Below are positions 22,901-33,508 of a stretch of DNA of 64,000 bases, one piece after another. The stretch comes from Chrysomallon squamiferum (taxonomy: Eukaryota > Mollusca > Gastropoda > Neomphalida > Peltospiridae). The stretch's first letter is position 1, and the number at the start of each line of letters is the position of its first letter. The position numbers and the translations under genes were made by a program. The notes under the pieces are model-generated. The model saw nothing but the letters and a program-made list of their open reading frames with translations. It ran no database searches and was not told the origin of the DNA. The stretch lies in NCBI GenBank assembly GCA_012295275.1, contig CM022679.1:23136952-23200951 (forward strand), written 5' to 3'.

Positions 22901-25855
22901 AGGATGTAAGCAGTATAATGACTGTGACGTGATTGTCAAGGTTTTGCATAGTCATAATGATAAAGAAAAGATACTGGAATCTTTCAAAATGGTAAAATTA
23001 CCGCACATTTTTATCTTTTTATTATTATTGTTATTATAATTTTGTATTTGTCTGTGTTATCAGAAAGCAAAACAGTTATTTCCACTATAAGAAATCTTTT
23101 TCTTTATTTTTTATTATTTTATTATGATGCATACACACGTACAAAGCACATAGCAAAGTCTTTGCTGCTGCTATTGTGAAGCTTGAATATAGTTCAGGAG
23201 AGAACGGTAGACGATGGATCCTGTTACCCATTACAAATCACCTTTGCATATCTCTCCATGTTCCATGACATTGTAACTAAATATTTGTGTTGCAGCAAGA
23301 GAAAACCACGCTAAATGCAAATTTACAAATTTATGATTTATTTATTTTTCTGATTATAAAACTTGAGAAATAATTTCAGAAAACAACTGTCAGTGAATGC
23401 CCTCATAATGTACGTCAACGTGTTACGTCTGCATGAACATTTTACCAGTACATACAGTGTTGTTTGGGTGTGTGGCTGCACAAGGTTCTTGATGTGCCTC
23501 AGAAAAATATTTGAATATGAGATATGTCTATTTTTTTCAGGAGATGATCTCATCTAGAAAAAAGCATCCTTTTTTGCTGCCATTGTTAGCTTATTGTGAT
23601 GAGAAGCAAGGGATAAACAGGTAATTACAAAGGAAAAACTGGAATAAAACTGGGATCAGGCCATTCAATTGGAACTGAGAGTTATTGACTTGTATACTAG
23701 TTTATCATTGTACTACCACTTGGCTCACAATTGAAACAGAAGCATAACAATAAAATAAAAAGGACTTTTTTATTTTTTATTTATTTTTTATTTTTATATA
23801 AAATCGAAATGTTCATTATAATTAATGGAATATATATGGCAAATGTTCAAATCAAACACCCATTCTTACTTAGTTATGTCGAATATAGTCATTTGCCTTG
23901 TTATCACATGGGATTGGAAATGAATACTGACTGCTGAGCCTAGAAAAAAAAGTTTGGTGTGTATGTGTGTGCATGTCTCTTTGATTGTTAACATGAGTTT
24001 GATAATTATCTACAGAAGAGATTCCAGTCATGATTTTATTCAAGCGAAGGTTTAACAGATGGAACCCATCCACTCCCAAAAATGACACTTTGTCTGCATG
24101 AAGAAAATATTTATCTTTAATTTTAAAATATTTCATTCATTTTTAAAAAGTTTTGTTTTTGATATGTAGAATAAAAAATTAAAATGTTAAATAATCCATT
24201 TTTATTTGTTTAAACAGCTAGTACATGTTCTAACAAGACTGTTTGCCGTGGTTCTTACTATGGATTAAGGTCAAAGAAACAATTCTATGTTTTCAGGCAG
24301 TGCATTTTATTGTATCCATATATGAAGAATAAAGATCTTGATACCTGTTTAAAACAGGTGTGGGAAGGAAAAGCTACATTATTGTTGGAGGATCGTGTTC
24401 GCATTATGTACCAGGTGTCTGTAGGGTTAAAGTTCTTGCACACAAATCATGGAAATAATGGGTATGCAATTAACATGATTAAGATAAAGAAAACAACTAC
24501 ATTAATTAATACTTCTTCAATTTAGTTAAATCATCTTGCTCTGAGTGTTTTTGCAGATAGGTAGATAGATGTATATATGTATAATAGCATGGGCATGCAT
24601 ATCTTTGTGTAAACAATCTGTACATGAATATTGCAGGATGGATGATTTTAGAGTTTGGATCTAAAACTACTATTTGTTCCTTGTTAGATAAAAATATACT
24701 AATTTATGTAATATGAAATATGGTTAAGTCAGAACTCATCTTGTATGTCACAAATAATCTGTCTGTTGCTTTAGCTGTTGAATTTTAACATAAATATTTC
24801 CATGACATTTGTTTTCCCTCTCCCACAGAATACAGATCGTACACAGAGATGTGAAAGCAGCAAATATTTTGCTTGATGACATGCTGAATGCTCGACTCAG
24901 TGATCCAGGAATAGCAAGAGAGCTTGATAGTCAGACATATGTGACAGTCACAACTTCAGTGGGCACCCCAGGATATATTGATCCTGATGTTACAAGTTCA
25001 GGAGAGTTTAGACCAATAAACGATGTGTTTAGTCTTGGAGTGGGTGAGTAACTTGAAAAATTATTAATCAACACACACACACACACACACACAAACATTT
25101 CATCACGGAGGCATGCTTGAACACAAATTTACATACATTCAAACACATACATACACATTCCTTTACAAAAGTGGCATTCCTGAATACAAATGTGTGTGTG
25201 TGTTTGTGTGTGTGTATATATATACATACATACATACATACATACATAAACACACATACACACACACACATACCATACACACACACATACCATACACACA
25301 TGTATACGTACGTGGTCAAAGATATTCGTTCAAGCCTGTATGCTGTAGCATTAACATTTTATCGTGTGTTGTTTAGAAACCAACACACGCCACTGATTTA
25401 TACAAAAACATTCACACTAGTCTACTCACATTACAATGATAATGTATATATGTATGTATATATCTCGCTCAGAAATAATGTTATTTTTAATTTCTTTTGA
25501 TATTTTTGTATTTTTTCACAATCAGTATTGAGTTCTTTGACTGTTCTAATTGTTGAAGTACATAATATGTAATGGTAAATCATTGTTTTCAGTTACTGTG
25601 ATCATAAAACAATTGTCGTGACTTTGTATTTATGGCTTTGATGTTATTTTAAATTGGTGAGGAAAGCTTTCATCGCTGGAAGCTAATATTTCATTACAAT
25701 ACAGCCAAGTCTTAAGAAACATACACAGCAACACAGACATTAATAGTCTCTTGTTACTTTTCAAGCTAACTTGAAAAGCAGATATATTAATAGTCTCTTG
25801 TTACTTTACAAGCTAACTTGAAAAGCAGATTTTAAGACAAATCAACATATCTAAT

Positions 25856-25894
<39 letters not shown>

Positions 25895-28701
25895 TGTTTA
25901 TCTATGTTTGTATGTATATCAGTTATGATGACTTGTCTTAAATTATGCTTTTCTTATTTGTTTATAAATATAAATATCACTTAACTGCAATAACTTTAAT
26001 AACAACAATCTTCACCATTTCTGTGAGCAACATTGGTTGGATATAAAATAGTACATGGAGTACAAATTAAATGAAAATACAAAAACATAATACTTGAGAG
26101 TTTTTTTGTTTATTCTAAATTATAAAAATGTGTAACAGTTTAGTCCACTATAATTCCAGTCTCTGAACAAATTGAATTGACTTTACGTTCCTGAATGTGT
26201 ACTGAGTATTTTAGTTTGAGTGTTTTGTGGAACAAAAGTAGCTCTGTTTTTCAGGAGTTTTTTACTTTAGCTTTTACAGATGTATACCAGTATTTCAAGT
26301 CTCTGGACATACCAAATTGATTTATATTCTTGATTTTTATGTTGTTATTGTTTTATTCATTTTTTTTCTTTTGCTGTTGATATAACAAGAAATTATTTGA
26401 CCATATTGAGGAAATATCCTGTAATTCATCGGTCCATTATGTTTTCAATTTTTATTTAGTTTTTTTATTTTATTTTAGTTTTTTAAAGTCTGTTCACTGT
26501 TTTGTGGAATTGTTTATTTATTTGTCAAGTGAATTCACTGTTTTATGAAATTATTTGTTATTTGGTGAATGTTCACTGTGTTGTGAAATTGTTAACAATT
26601 TAATGATGTATGTCCACATTTGCTATTTAAGTTACTGAGTGGAAACTTTTAAATATTGTTATGTTATTAATATCTGTGTAATAAATTACTACAATTATTT
26701 GTTCTTTTCTGGCATGTTGAATTTTTCACAATTTAATGATGTCTGTTCACATTTACAATTTAAGTTACTGAGCAGAAACTTATATATTATGTTATTAATA
26801 TCTGTGTAATACATTACTACATTTCAGTTATGTTGCAACTGCTTTTAAATAAGCCAGCACAGATTGAAGTGGAAGAAAAAGGCAAGACAAAGAAGAAGAA
26901 TTTATTCCAAATACATAGAAATATACTTGAAAAAGACATTCTGGAAGATGTAAGAAAATTGTATTACTTTTCTTTTATTACAAACAAGTTGATTTGTTTC
27001 CTTCAGAAATCTAATAAAAAACTTTTTGTATGAGTCATGTCCCGTGAAGAAAGTTTCAGTTATAATTAAGTCCTGGTTTGTTTCACATTCAGTACAAGGG
27101 CTTGACCTTAGAAGTAGCTGGAATTCTAACCCCATAGTTCACTGAAATACTACCTTTTTGTTCCGCCTCTTCAGACTTTTCATTCATCCATGTCTGAAAT
27201 TCCTGCTTTTATGTGTTCTCTCTCTTGGCCCAAGGTGCTATAACTGTGTTCATTTTTTCTCTTGTCAGAATCACTGGGGGAAGTGAACAATAAAACAGTA
27301 CATTTGTCACTCTTTTCATTTTTCCAAAATAACATGGAAGAAAAAGTATTGTTTATAGACATCAGCTTGTATTTTATTGGGATTAAAATTGCAGACTTAT
27401 TTCAAAACAATAAGATAGTTGTATTTTACTGGTCTTGGATTCAGGATAAAAAATATTTCATATTAAGCAAGGGATTTGTCAACCATCTTGCATTGTATGA
27501 AATTTATTTTTCAGTTTTTCTGCCTTCTTTTGTTTCATCTTTCAGGATGTCAAGAGAAAGGAAAATGCTTAGTCTTTTTTGGTTTCACTTAGTTGTGCTA
27601 CAGTAGCTGAAATCATGCAATCTGGGTTTTTTCTTGGGTAAAATAATAGTATGAATTGATCAAAAATGCTCTTCACTGTCCGGCATATGTTGTTATTTTA
27701 AAAACCTGGTGTGCTGCCAGTGATAAAAGAAAGTTAAAGTCAAGGACTTAGACCCTTTAGAGTGCCGAAGTCTCAGCCAGAACTAATTTATCAAAAGTTA
27801 TTATGGTTTCTCTCTGGTCATTGGGAAGATGAATGAAAAAGAATCACTTGTTATGACCGCTGATATGGTCACAGTTAAAAAACAAAAACAAAAGATGGGG
27901 AAGCTGAAAACCTAGCAGTGCTGTAGCAGTCCTTAAAGTTACACAAAATATCAGTAATAAAACTGTCAGATGCCATTCATCAATATTTTCTATGTTTGTA
28001 TGTTTCACTTTTTCTGTATTTGTTCTTCTTTTCTTTTTTTCAGGCTAAAAAACAACACAAAGATTGGCCAGAAGAATTATTGAAGAAATTTGTCAACTTA
28101 GCTAGGCAGGCAATAGCTGTTGCTGATGATCGAATTACTCTTGATAGTCTCTCTGAACAGCTGCGTGTGAGTTGGTCTGCAGATATAAGTATCAAATTGA
28201 ACTGCTTCAAGCAAGTTTGATTTGAGATATGATAACTGAAATTACACTTATTTTATTTGCAGTCAGTTAGAAATGTGTTAATCATTTATTCTCCAAACCA
28301 GGAATATGGCATTTATTTTTAATTTAAAGACATTTGATTTAAATATAGGTTACAAGAAAAAAAATTAATTAGAAGTCATGTAATCTTATTCTCATAACCT
28401 TTCACTAACAGCAAGAAGCAATCATCTACAAAACTCACTAAAAAAGCTGGTAATTTCCAGACAATAAATTGATACTGAAATATTAAATGTATGTAGACCT
28501 TTCAGCTGATAGATTCTTGGTTACATCAGTTATGGCATTACTAAAAATATCACTTTAATTAACCAGTCAGACTGTACGAAATAAAAAGAAAACGTTAAAC
28601 CAAAAACCTTTTCAAAATTTCTTTTCTGACCTGTATACACTGATTATTATTTTTTTTTATTTTAATTTTATTTAATGTTACTTAATTATTTTTATTTTCA
28701 T

Positions 28702-28732
<31 letters not shown>

Positions 28733-30044
28733 TTATTATTATTAGTAGTAGTAGTAGTAGTAGTAGTAGTATTATATGTCAATGAAGGGACATGTTATTA
28801 CTTGCAAAATATTTGTGTTACTTTCAGTTCAGTGTGTTGTAAAGACGCTAACATTTCAAAATGTGTTTTCATTCTTTTATTATTTTTGTAACTGGGAGAG
28901 AAGGAGTCTATAATAAATCTTATTGCTTGTGAAATATTTATTTTAATTTTTTAACAGTTTGATTTATTTTTAAACAGGAACTTCTCATTAGTGCCAGAGC
29001 TGAATTGTGGAAATGTCCTTCACAGTTGACAAAGTGTGTGTCTTGTTTTGGCCAGCCAATAGGTTAGTTTTATCTTATCCGAGAATTGTTGATATCACTT
29101 TAAACTGCTGTTTTAGGATAGTTAGATGTCTTGTTTATATCTTTTTTTTTAAATATCTGGTGTTTCTGTGTCTCATTGTTTTCTTAATACTCTTACATAC
29201 AAGACAGCATTCAAGCTGAAGTCATAAATATATAAATAAAACAGTGTTCAATGGATTTTTGAACAACGTTTTATACGTTGTAGTTAAGTCCATTCAGTTT
29301 TGTTGGGTGATCAAACCATGAAATAATTATTTTAGCAAAAATAAGACATTTGAAAACAACAGATTTTAAAAAATATTTTTAAAAAAAGAAGATTTTATAC
29401 ATACATACATACATAAGTATATACAAGGTATCCCATAAAATTCTATACATAGGAAAAATAAACAGTTTTATATGAAAAACCATTTTTATTTATCTATTAT
29501 GCTCTACATGACTGCCATTATGTTGAAAACACATTTCAGTACGTGTCCTCCACTGCTGAAGAGCACGTTCAAGCACAGCTCTAGTTATGTTTGTAATTGC
29601 TTTGGTGATAAGTTGCTTGAGATGAAACCATATGTAGAAAATGTATGGGACACCCTGTGTATACACCTGTGTGTGAGTGTATGTGTGTGTGTGTGTGTGT
29701 ATGTTTTTGTTTGTATGTATCGTTCTAAATTTCAGAGAAGCTTAAACCACATTCTCCAAAATGCAATGACAACTGTGCCCGCTTTTGCATGGACTGTCTT
29801 TCCAGAAGCAAAGAAAACCCACTCTTCTGTCCACAGCATGGGGAATGTCAACCATCAAATGGTAAGTACCTTAGCATTTTTTCTGTGTTGTCTTGTCTCT
29901 AACTTTGGTAATCTGTTTTATAACTTTAGAAATTATGTTCTCAGTATATTTACTTTAAGTATCTTATTATATATATATATATATATAATAAGATACTTAA
30001 AATAAATATACTGAGAACATAATTTCCATCAAAGTTCAAGCACG

Positions 30045-30084
<40 letters not shown>

Positions 30085-30968
30085 AACATACATACATACA
30101 TATATGTATACATACATATACATATACATATACAGTGGACTTCTTGGAAACCTACCTTTTCCTAGCCCAGATTTTTGTAAAAACCAGCACCAATTCAAAG
30201 TTGTCTACTTCACATTTCTTATGTAAATTCCAGAACAAAACAACAATTTATATAATAATTAGCATTGTCAACCATTGTTTCTGGAGTGTCATTTCTTAAA
30301 CAACGACAGCAATTTTGCACACACAATAAACAATGATGTGATACTTTTTGTAATCAGTAAGGGCATCTAAATGAACAAGATTATTATTAGTGGGTGTTGA
30401 TATCTAAGTGAATTCACTCATTTAGATTTAGTGTTAAAAAGCAGCAGTCTGCATAAATAAGTATGGGGCACATTTTGCATTGTCTTATTGAACACATCGT
30501 AATGGCAGAGCGATCTGAAAAACAGCAACATATCGAAATTTCTAAAGCAAGATTAATAGAAGAGTTTTCATCAAACCCAATTGTAAAGCAGAAATATATA
30601 GCTATCCAGGGCTGTGCTAGGCTAGATAAATAGAGGATGAAGTGAGGTTTTGAAAAGGTGAAATGGCACAATATGATATAACCAAGCTATTGTCACAGAA
30701 CTAAAATTAAACATATATATTACATGTGTATACTGTTGTTCTGTTTGTAAAAAAAGAGGTCCTTTAACAAGACATTTTATACAGTCTCATGCTGTAAGTG
30801 ATTAAAATTATTTAATAAAAGTCAATATATTTTTTCATGCTGAGGTGTCTTTAAACATTCATTCATTCATTTATTTAATAAAAGTTTTATTCTTACATTT
30901 GTTTAGATAGTCATGCAGCTTCTCCTTTCCATATCGGCCCTGAACTGATCCAAGGATCCACGGACTGA
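19956..30968 (+). CDS. DED-DED / IRAK-Pelle-like kinase / RING-like protein, complete gene
   Basis: Twelve constitutive exons, joined by GT-AG introns, give 1860 coding bases with no frame conflict and a 619-residue protein. An optional cassette (21143-21328) adds 62 residues. Residues 12-90 look like a death effector domain (SEELEKLKF, then AQDLFDILCKRKI); 104-165 look like a shorter second DED. Residues 187-250 are a polar linker. The kinase runs from about 250 to 530: G-loop LGAGGNGTVYKG (254-265), lysine K277 in VIVK, E295 of helix C, HRDVKAAN (381-388), DPG in place of DFG (401-403), GTPGYIDPD (421-429) and D441 in DVFS. The plant-like/IRAK-like signatures (VYKG, LLYPYM, DVFSLGV) place it near the Pelle/IRAK group. 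Residues 540-595 are a nine-cysteine RING-like module. DEDs bind other DEDs in caspase-8/FADD pathways, so a cytosolic death or innate-immune signalling role is inferred, not shown. AATAAA lies at 31152. Confidence 0.88.
20183..20716 (+). CDS. DED-kinase exon 2 (tandem death effector domains)
   Basis: The acceptor cttttcaag is followed by AT, completing Asp with exon 1. The 534 bases stay open and end ACCG|gtaatc. DED1 holds the typical LKF and LF..L..KR patterns; DED2 (FTSQLYKFGSDMNEEDVEKL onward) looks short between helices 2 and 4. An in-frame stop follows shortly after the donor, so splicing is required. Confidence 0.88.
21143..21328 (+). CDS. optional cassette exon: linker copy with a Cys-rich tail
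   Basis: 186 bases, phase-symmetric, so inclusion or skipping keeps the frame. The acceptor is a tandem ttagcag (two possible AGs, three bases apart). The first half duplicates the linker of exon 3 (QNAEAAQ..PQQTDYSLPSSEA). The last part (MCKHCSQCRQHLPDG) and the following intron resemble the zinc-module exon at 28978-29062, not exon 3. Confidence 0.5.
21770..21889 (+). pseudogene. broken middle copy of the linker/Cys-tail exon
   Basis: Matches the exon at 21143 from ADDSN to CRQHFPDG and keeps the donor G|gttagt. It has lost the acceptor and the first ~70 bases, replaced by an A-run. The tail keeps only one cysteine of the CKHCSQC cluster. Confidence 0.7.
22337..22570 (+). CDS. DED-kinase exon 3 (linker and G-loop)
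   Basis: Acceptor ttatag, two bases completing Ala, 234 bases, donor AAAG|gttccg. It ends with LGAGGNGTVYK; the glycine of VYKG is completed by the next exon, which proves the join. Reading on past the donor gives a long open frame, but that frame lacks the catalytic lysine. Confidence 0.85.
22903..22991 (+). CDS. DED-kinase exon 4 (VIVK lysine)
   Basis: Acceptor ttattacag, GA completes Gly, then CKQYNDCDVIVKVLHSHND and donor ATG|gtaaaa. It carries the ATP-binding lysine K277. This is the exon deleted in the decayed copy at 10.3 kb. Confidence 0.85.
23541..23620 (+). CDS. DED-kinase exon 5 (helix C end, beta 4)
   Basis: Acceptor tttttttcag, then EMISSRKKHPFLLPLLAYC and donor ACAG|gtaatt. 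FKM-E across the junction fits the helix-C glutamate position (E295), and HPFLLPLLAYC matches the usual H-x-N-I-V-x-L-x-G-Y-C block. Confidence 0.85.
24297..24461 (+). CDS. DED-kinase exon 6 (hinge and helix E)
   Basis: Acceptor gttttcag; G completes Arg, then QCILLYPYMKNKDLDTCL through VGLKFLHTNHG, donor GG|gtatgc. LLYPYM is the hinge segment typical of IRAK/Pelle kinases. An upstream acceptor at 24237 is excluded because it would place a stop in frame. Confidence 0.85.
24829..25043 (+). CDS. DED-kinase exon 7 (catalytic and activation loops)
   Basis: Acceptor tctcccacag, donor GTGG|gtgagt. It carries HRDVKAANILLDD, DPG in place of the usual DFG, GTPGYIDPD where APE would normally end the activation segment, and DVFSLGV. 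Catalytic D383, K385 and N388 are intact. Confidence 0.9.
25060..25310. repeat. CA/TG/TACA microsatellite cluster in intron 7
   Basis: Mixed CA, GT and CATA tracts. A separate (GT)n tract is at 25858-25890, and a 45-base direct repeat (ttaatagtctcttgttactt...) at about 25740-25830. The open frames here are low complexity. Confidence 0.9.
26828..26949 (+). CDS. DED-kinase exon 8 (kinase C-lobe)
   Basis: Acceptor catttcag, TT completes Val, then VMLQLLLNKPAQIEVEEKG and a basic stretch; donor GAT|gtaaga, phase 0. The last ~110 bases of the preceding intron are a duplicate of the sequence at 26590-26700, which lacks the acceptor. Confidence 0.82.
28044..28166 (+). CDS. DED-kinase exon 9 (end of kinase domain)
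   Basis: 123 bases, phase 0 at both ends, acceptor ttttttttcag, donor CGT|gtgagt. LARQAIAVADDRITLDSL fits the last kinase helix region, where A-D-D-R-I-T replaces the usual P-x-x-R-P-T. Confidence 0.82.
28978..29062 (+). CDS. DED-kinase exon 10 (start of the zinc module)
   Basis: Acceptor tttaaacag, ELLISARAELWKCPSQLTKC then CVSC, donor ATAG|gttagt. The first ~75 bases of the following intron match the introns after 21328 and 21889, which links this exon to the Cys-rich tails of the cassette copies. Confidence 0.82.
29424..29659 (-). mobile_element. mariner-type MITE or relic in intron 10
   Basis: 236 bp flanked by TA, with inverted ends beginning CAAGGTATCCCATAAAATTC and CACAGGGTGTCCCATACATT. 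The minus strand keeps a short frame, LERALQQWRTRTEMCFQHNG, resembling the C-terminal end of Tc1/mariner-superfamily transposases. That resemblance is from memory of the family. Confidence 0.65.
29736..29861 (+). CDS. DED-kinase exon 11 (RING-like cysteine cluster)
   Basis: Acceptor aatttcag, donor AATG|gtaagt. It encodes CNDNCARFCMDC and later CPQHGEC. The C-x3-C-x3-C-x2-C core resembles a RING cross-brace in which the histidine position is a cysteine; CPQH could supply the last pair. Zinc binding is inferred. Confidence 0.82.
29930..30026. repeat. near-perfect inverted repeat around a (TA)n core
   Basis: Arms of about 46 bases (gaaattatgttctcagtata on the left, its reverse complement ending at 30026) with one visible mismatch, centred on a TA tract. 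It lies in the last intron. (TA)n and TACA tracts follow to 30135. Confidence 0.9.
30463..30633 (+). CDS. 56-codon frame inside the last intron, unknown
   Basis: ATG at 30463 opens MGHILHCLIEHIV, continues through AERSEKQQHIEISKARLIEE and ends ...ARLDK with TAG. Composition is balanced and non-repetitive, unlike nearby intron frames. I do not recognise it; a fragment of a transposon or an old exon is as likely as a gene. Confidence 0.25.
   Translation: MGHILHCLIEHIVMAERSEKQQHIEISKARLIEEFSSNPIVKQKYIAIQGCARLDK
30907..30968 (+). CDS. DED-kinase exon 12 (C-terminus and stop)
   Basis: Acceptor tttgtttag; AT completes Asp, then SHAASPFHIGPELIQGSTD and TGA at 30966-30968. The phase match with exon 11 supports the join. 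Confidence 0.78.
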
Positions 30969-31994
30969 AACTCTCTGAAATGTACAGTGAAAAATGTTAC
31001 TGATGAAAAAACGTTGAATATTCTTTAATTTGATTTTTATAGAATAGTTACTTATTACCAACTTATTTTATTATTTAACCCGCAATATATATATATATAT
31101 ATTTTTTAATTTTTATCATTTTAGATATATATATATATATATTATTATTATAATAAAAAAGTATTGCTAATTTATGTGGAAAAGTTACTGGTTATATGCT
31201 ATGCTGATCTCTTTTATTTTTCACACTCCACAAATTTACAAATCACTTGTTTGTTACTGAGTGACCAATAAATTAATTGAAATTTAATGGGTAAATATAA
31301 AACAGCACATAATTGTGGTTAAAATTTCTAATCAAAGAATACATTTACAAACAGTTTATATATATATATATATATATTGGTTTAAAACTATATGAGATAT
31401 TCGATATTGCCAAATGACTGAAACGATTCATAGTTTCACCATAGATTATGATAAAAATATGTTACTTCTTTCATAACAATGCTAAGAGATCTTGGTTTCC
31501 TTATTTTTTCTCTTTTTTTAAAACTTTTTTCCTCTTTCTGTTTATGTAGGATTTTATAGGAAATTTATATTTTTGAAAGTTTTGTCACACAGCTACTGAT
31601 AGCATTCATCAACAGAATAAGGATTGTGTCTATATGCTGTAAAATTATTATTATTATTAAAAGGTAAAAAATAATTAAGACAGAGCTTTCAGAAAGTTGT
31701 ATGCAAATTACTATGCATTTTTAGGAATCATTTAGAGCAAAGAACAAGAACAAAAATTAGAAACCCCGTAACTTTGTTGCAGGTAGTTAATAAAGCTCAT
31801 GACAGTCACAAAAGCAATTACTCGATCCAGAAATCCAGAAAAAGGGCTATTTTTAAAATGGACTACTTTTAAATTAGGTGTGTTTTGTTTTAGTTTGTTT
31901 GATGCTAATTCAAGAGTGTGTGTTACTGTGTGGAGGTTATGCTCTCACAATAAGTTATTGTTTGTTTTAGTTTTTCTTATTTATATTTATTACC

Positions 31995-32072
31995 ATGTCT
32001 AAAACTAGTAAAAGACTAGCAGAAATGCAACTTGATAATGAAAAGTGGATTCTTTTTATAGAGGTCTTTTAA
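31995..32072 (+). other. second copy of the 26-codon frame
   Basis: Same length as the frame at 17119-17196 with the same start MSKTSKRL and the same VF-stop end; many of the differences between them change amino acids. Confidence 0.3.
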
Positions 32073-32643
32073 GAAACTTATATCAATAAATATCAAACAG
32101 ACCACACTTTACTTGTCATTTTAAGTAAAAATTTAGCCTGTATCTAGAAATCTTGACCTCCTGTGATACCAAGCTTGCTGAATAAATGATTCAGAACCAG
32201 TACTTAAAGTGCTGAAGTCACTATAGAAATAGTTAGAATTTAGTGAAAATTTATTAGCAAACTTTAATATTAAATTTTTGTGCATCAGTTCAGTATTCCT
32301 ACTGTTGTGAGGTTAGATAATAAGAAACGCACGATATCCAATGATCTACCAGGTGAACTAATACATGGGAAAATAAAATACGAATAAAAAAAATAATTGT
32401 TTTCTTATCTTGAAAATGAAAGACAATGAAAATCAGTTCTGAGAAGAAATATGATAATAATTACTTTAAAAAAAAATTCATTAATGATTTTGTTTTGTCA
32501 CCACTATTCTCTAAGTTGTGAAAAAAAAAAAAAGTCAAATTCCATTGTTACTTTTGTCTCGTGATGTCACTGTCCAGAAATTAAAAGTGTTGAAGACAAG
32601 TTTGGATGAATATTTAAATTTGTTTCATTTTTTTGATTTATTG

Positions 32644-32688
<45 letters not shown>

Positions 32689-32690
32689 TC
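32644..32690. repeat. (ATT)n microsatellite
   Basis: Pure TTA/ATT tract within the broken flank copy; a TTTA/TAG tract of similar kind is at 28700-28770 in intron 9. Confidence 0.92.
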
Positions 32691-33338
32691 TTTTTAAGTA
32701 TTACAATTTTTATGTTTTTGGGGGGTTAGTACATAATGGTGAAACTTCTAATATATTTTCAGAATCTTTTGTATACTATTTTCTTGTTGTTCCCAGCACT
32801 ATCACAGTTTTCATCATTTGCGTGTACCTAAACTGATTTGTCTTAAATGTTTCCCACATAACTAATGTAAGTACAGGATTTGAAATTAACAGGCACAATT
32901 AGGTAATGAATGTTTCTTTGCACTGGAAATGCACCTGTATTAATTACTATCTTTGAGCTCATAAATAGTTCTTCTTTACGTTTACCCAAAAATTAATAAG
33001 AAGAATTTTAGCCTTAAATGCTAAACTAGTAACAAATTACGTAAAAACAAGATGATTTATTTGTCTGTTCAATTTTATTTAAATAAGACCCAATATTAAA
33101 ACTACACAAAATACATTATAATCACAACTGTCAATATTCTTTACATCTACTTTGAACAGCTAATGATGAAAATACTGAACAGTCACATATAATTATTTAA
33201 ACCTAAATGTAATCAATAGCTGATGTACATAAAGTTGTTATTCTGACAAAATGTTAATAAAATTGAAACTGTCACTCATTAGTAATCCAAAATCATTTCC
33301 TGATCATAATGTGTGATCAATAGCAGCTATTGTAAATG

Positions 33339-33508
33339 TTATGTAGCTTCCTGGCACAACGCAGCTGCAATCCATCTATAACTCTGTCTCATCTCAGCTT
33401 CTAAACTATTTTTGACACGCATTTTATCATCTGCTTTCAAGAAAATGTCCCAAAATTCGAAAATAAAGTCTGTTTTATCCCCTTGGTCAAGTTGTTCATT
33501 TGTGATAT
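33339..33508 (-). pseudogene. minus-strand coding-like fragment, possible terminal exon
   Basis: On the minus strand an acceptor-like cttaaacag is followed by two bases, then ITNEQLDQGDKTDFIFEFWD, a charged helical stretch (KADDKMRVKNSLEAEMRQ) and a stop at 33339-33341. The same frame continues upstream of the acceptor to about 33650 (ELQAVTLEEIQHSSLVSELR) with a single in-frame TAA at the junction. It is either a genuine last exon with an intron boundary there, or a retrocopy or transposon frame broken by one stop. I do not recognise the product. Confidence 0.4.

Larger units (their letters stand above)
31625..33310. repeat. broken copy of the family 5' flank
   Basis: Matches 16.76-18.7 kb and then, after a deletion, about 19.34-19.44 kb. 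It keeps the candidate noncoding donor (cataactaatgtaagtac near 32862-32880) but lacks the first coding exon. It ends where the minus-strand fragment begins, so it is a remnant of a former gene copy. Confidence 0.8.

Noticed and set aside
24201-24296. Upstream extension of exon 6 from the acceptor at 24237
   Set aside because: With the phase left by exon 5 the first full codon would be TAG.
25117-25500. 127-codon frame rich in His/Thr/Tyr
   Set aside because: Crosses CA, CATA and GT microsatellites in intron 7.
27262-27606. 114-codon frame in intron 8
   Set aside because: Hydrophobic, low-complexity composition, no homologous copy and no domain; it lies between two well-supported kinase exons.
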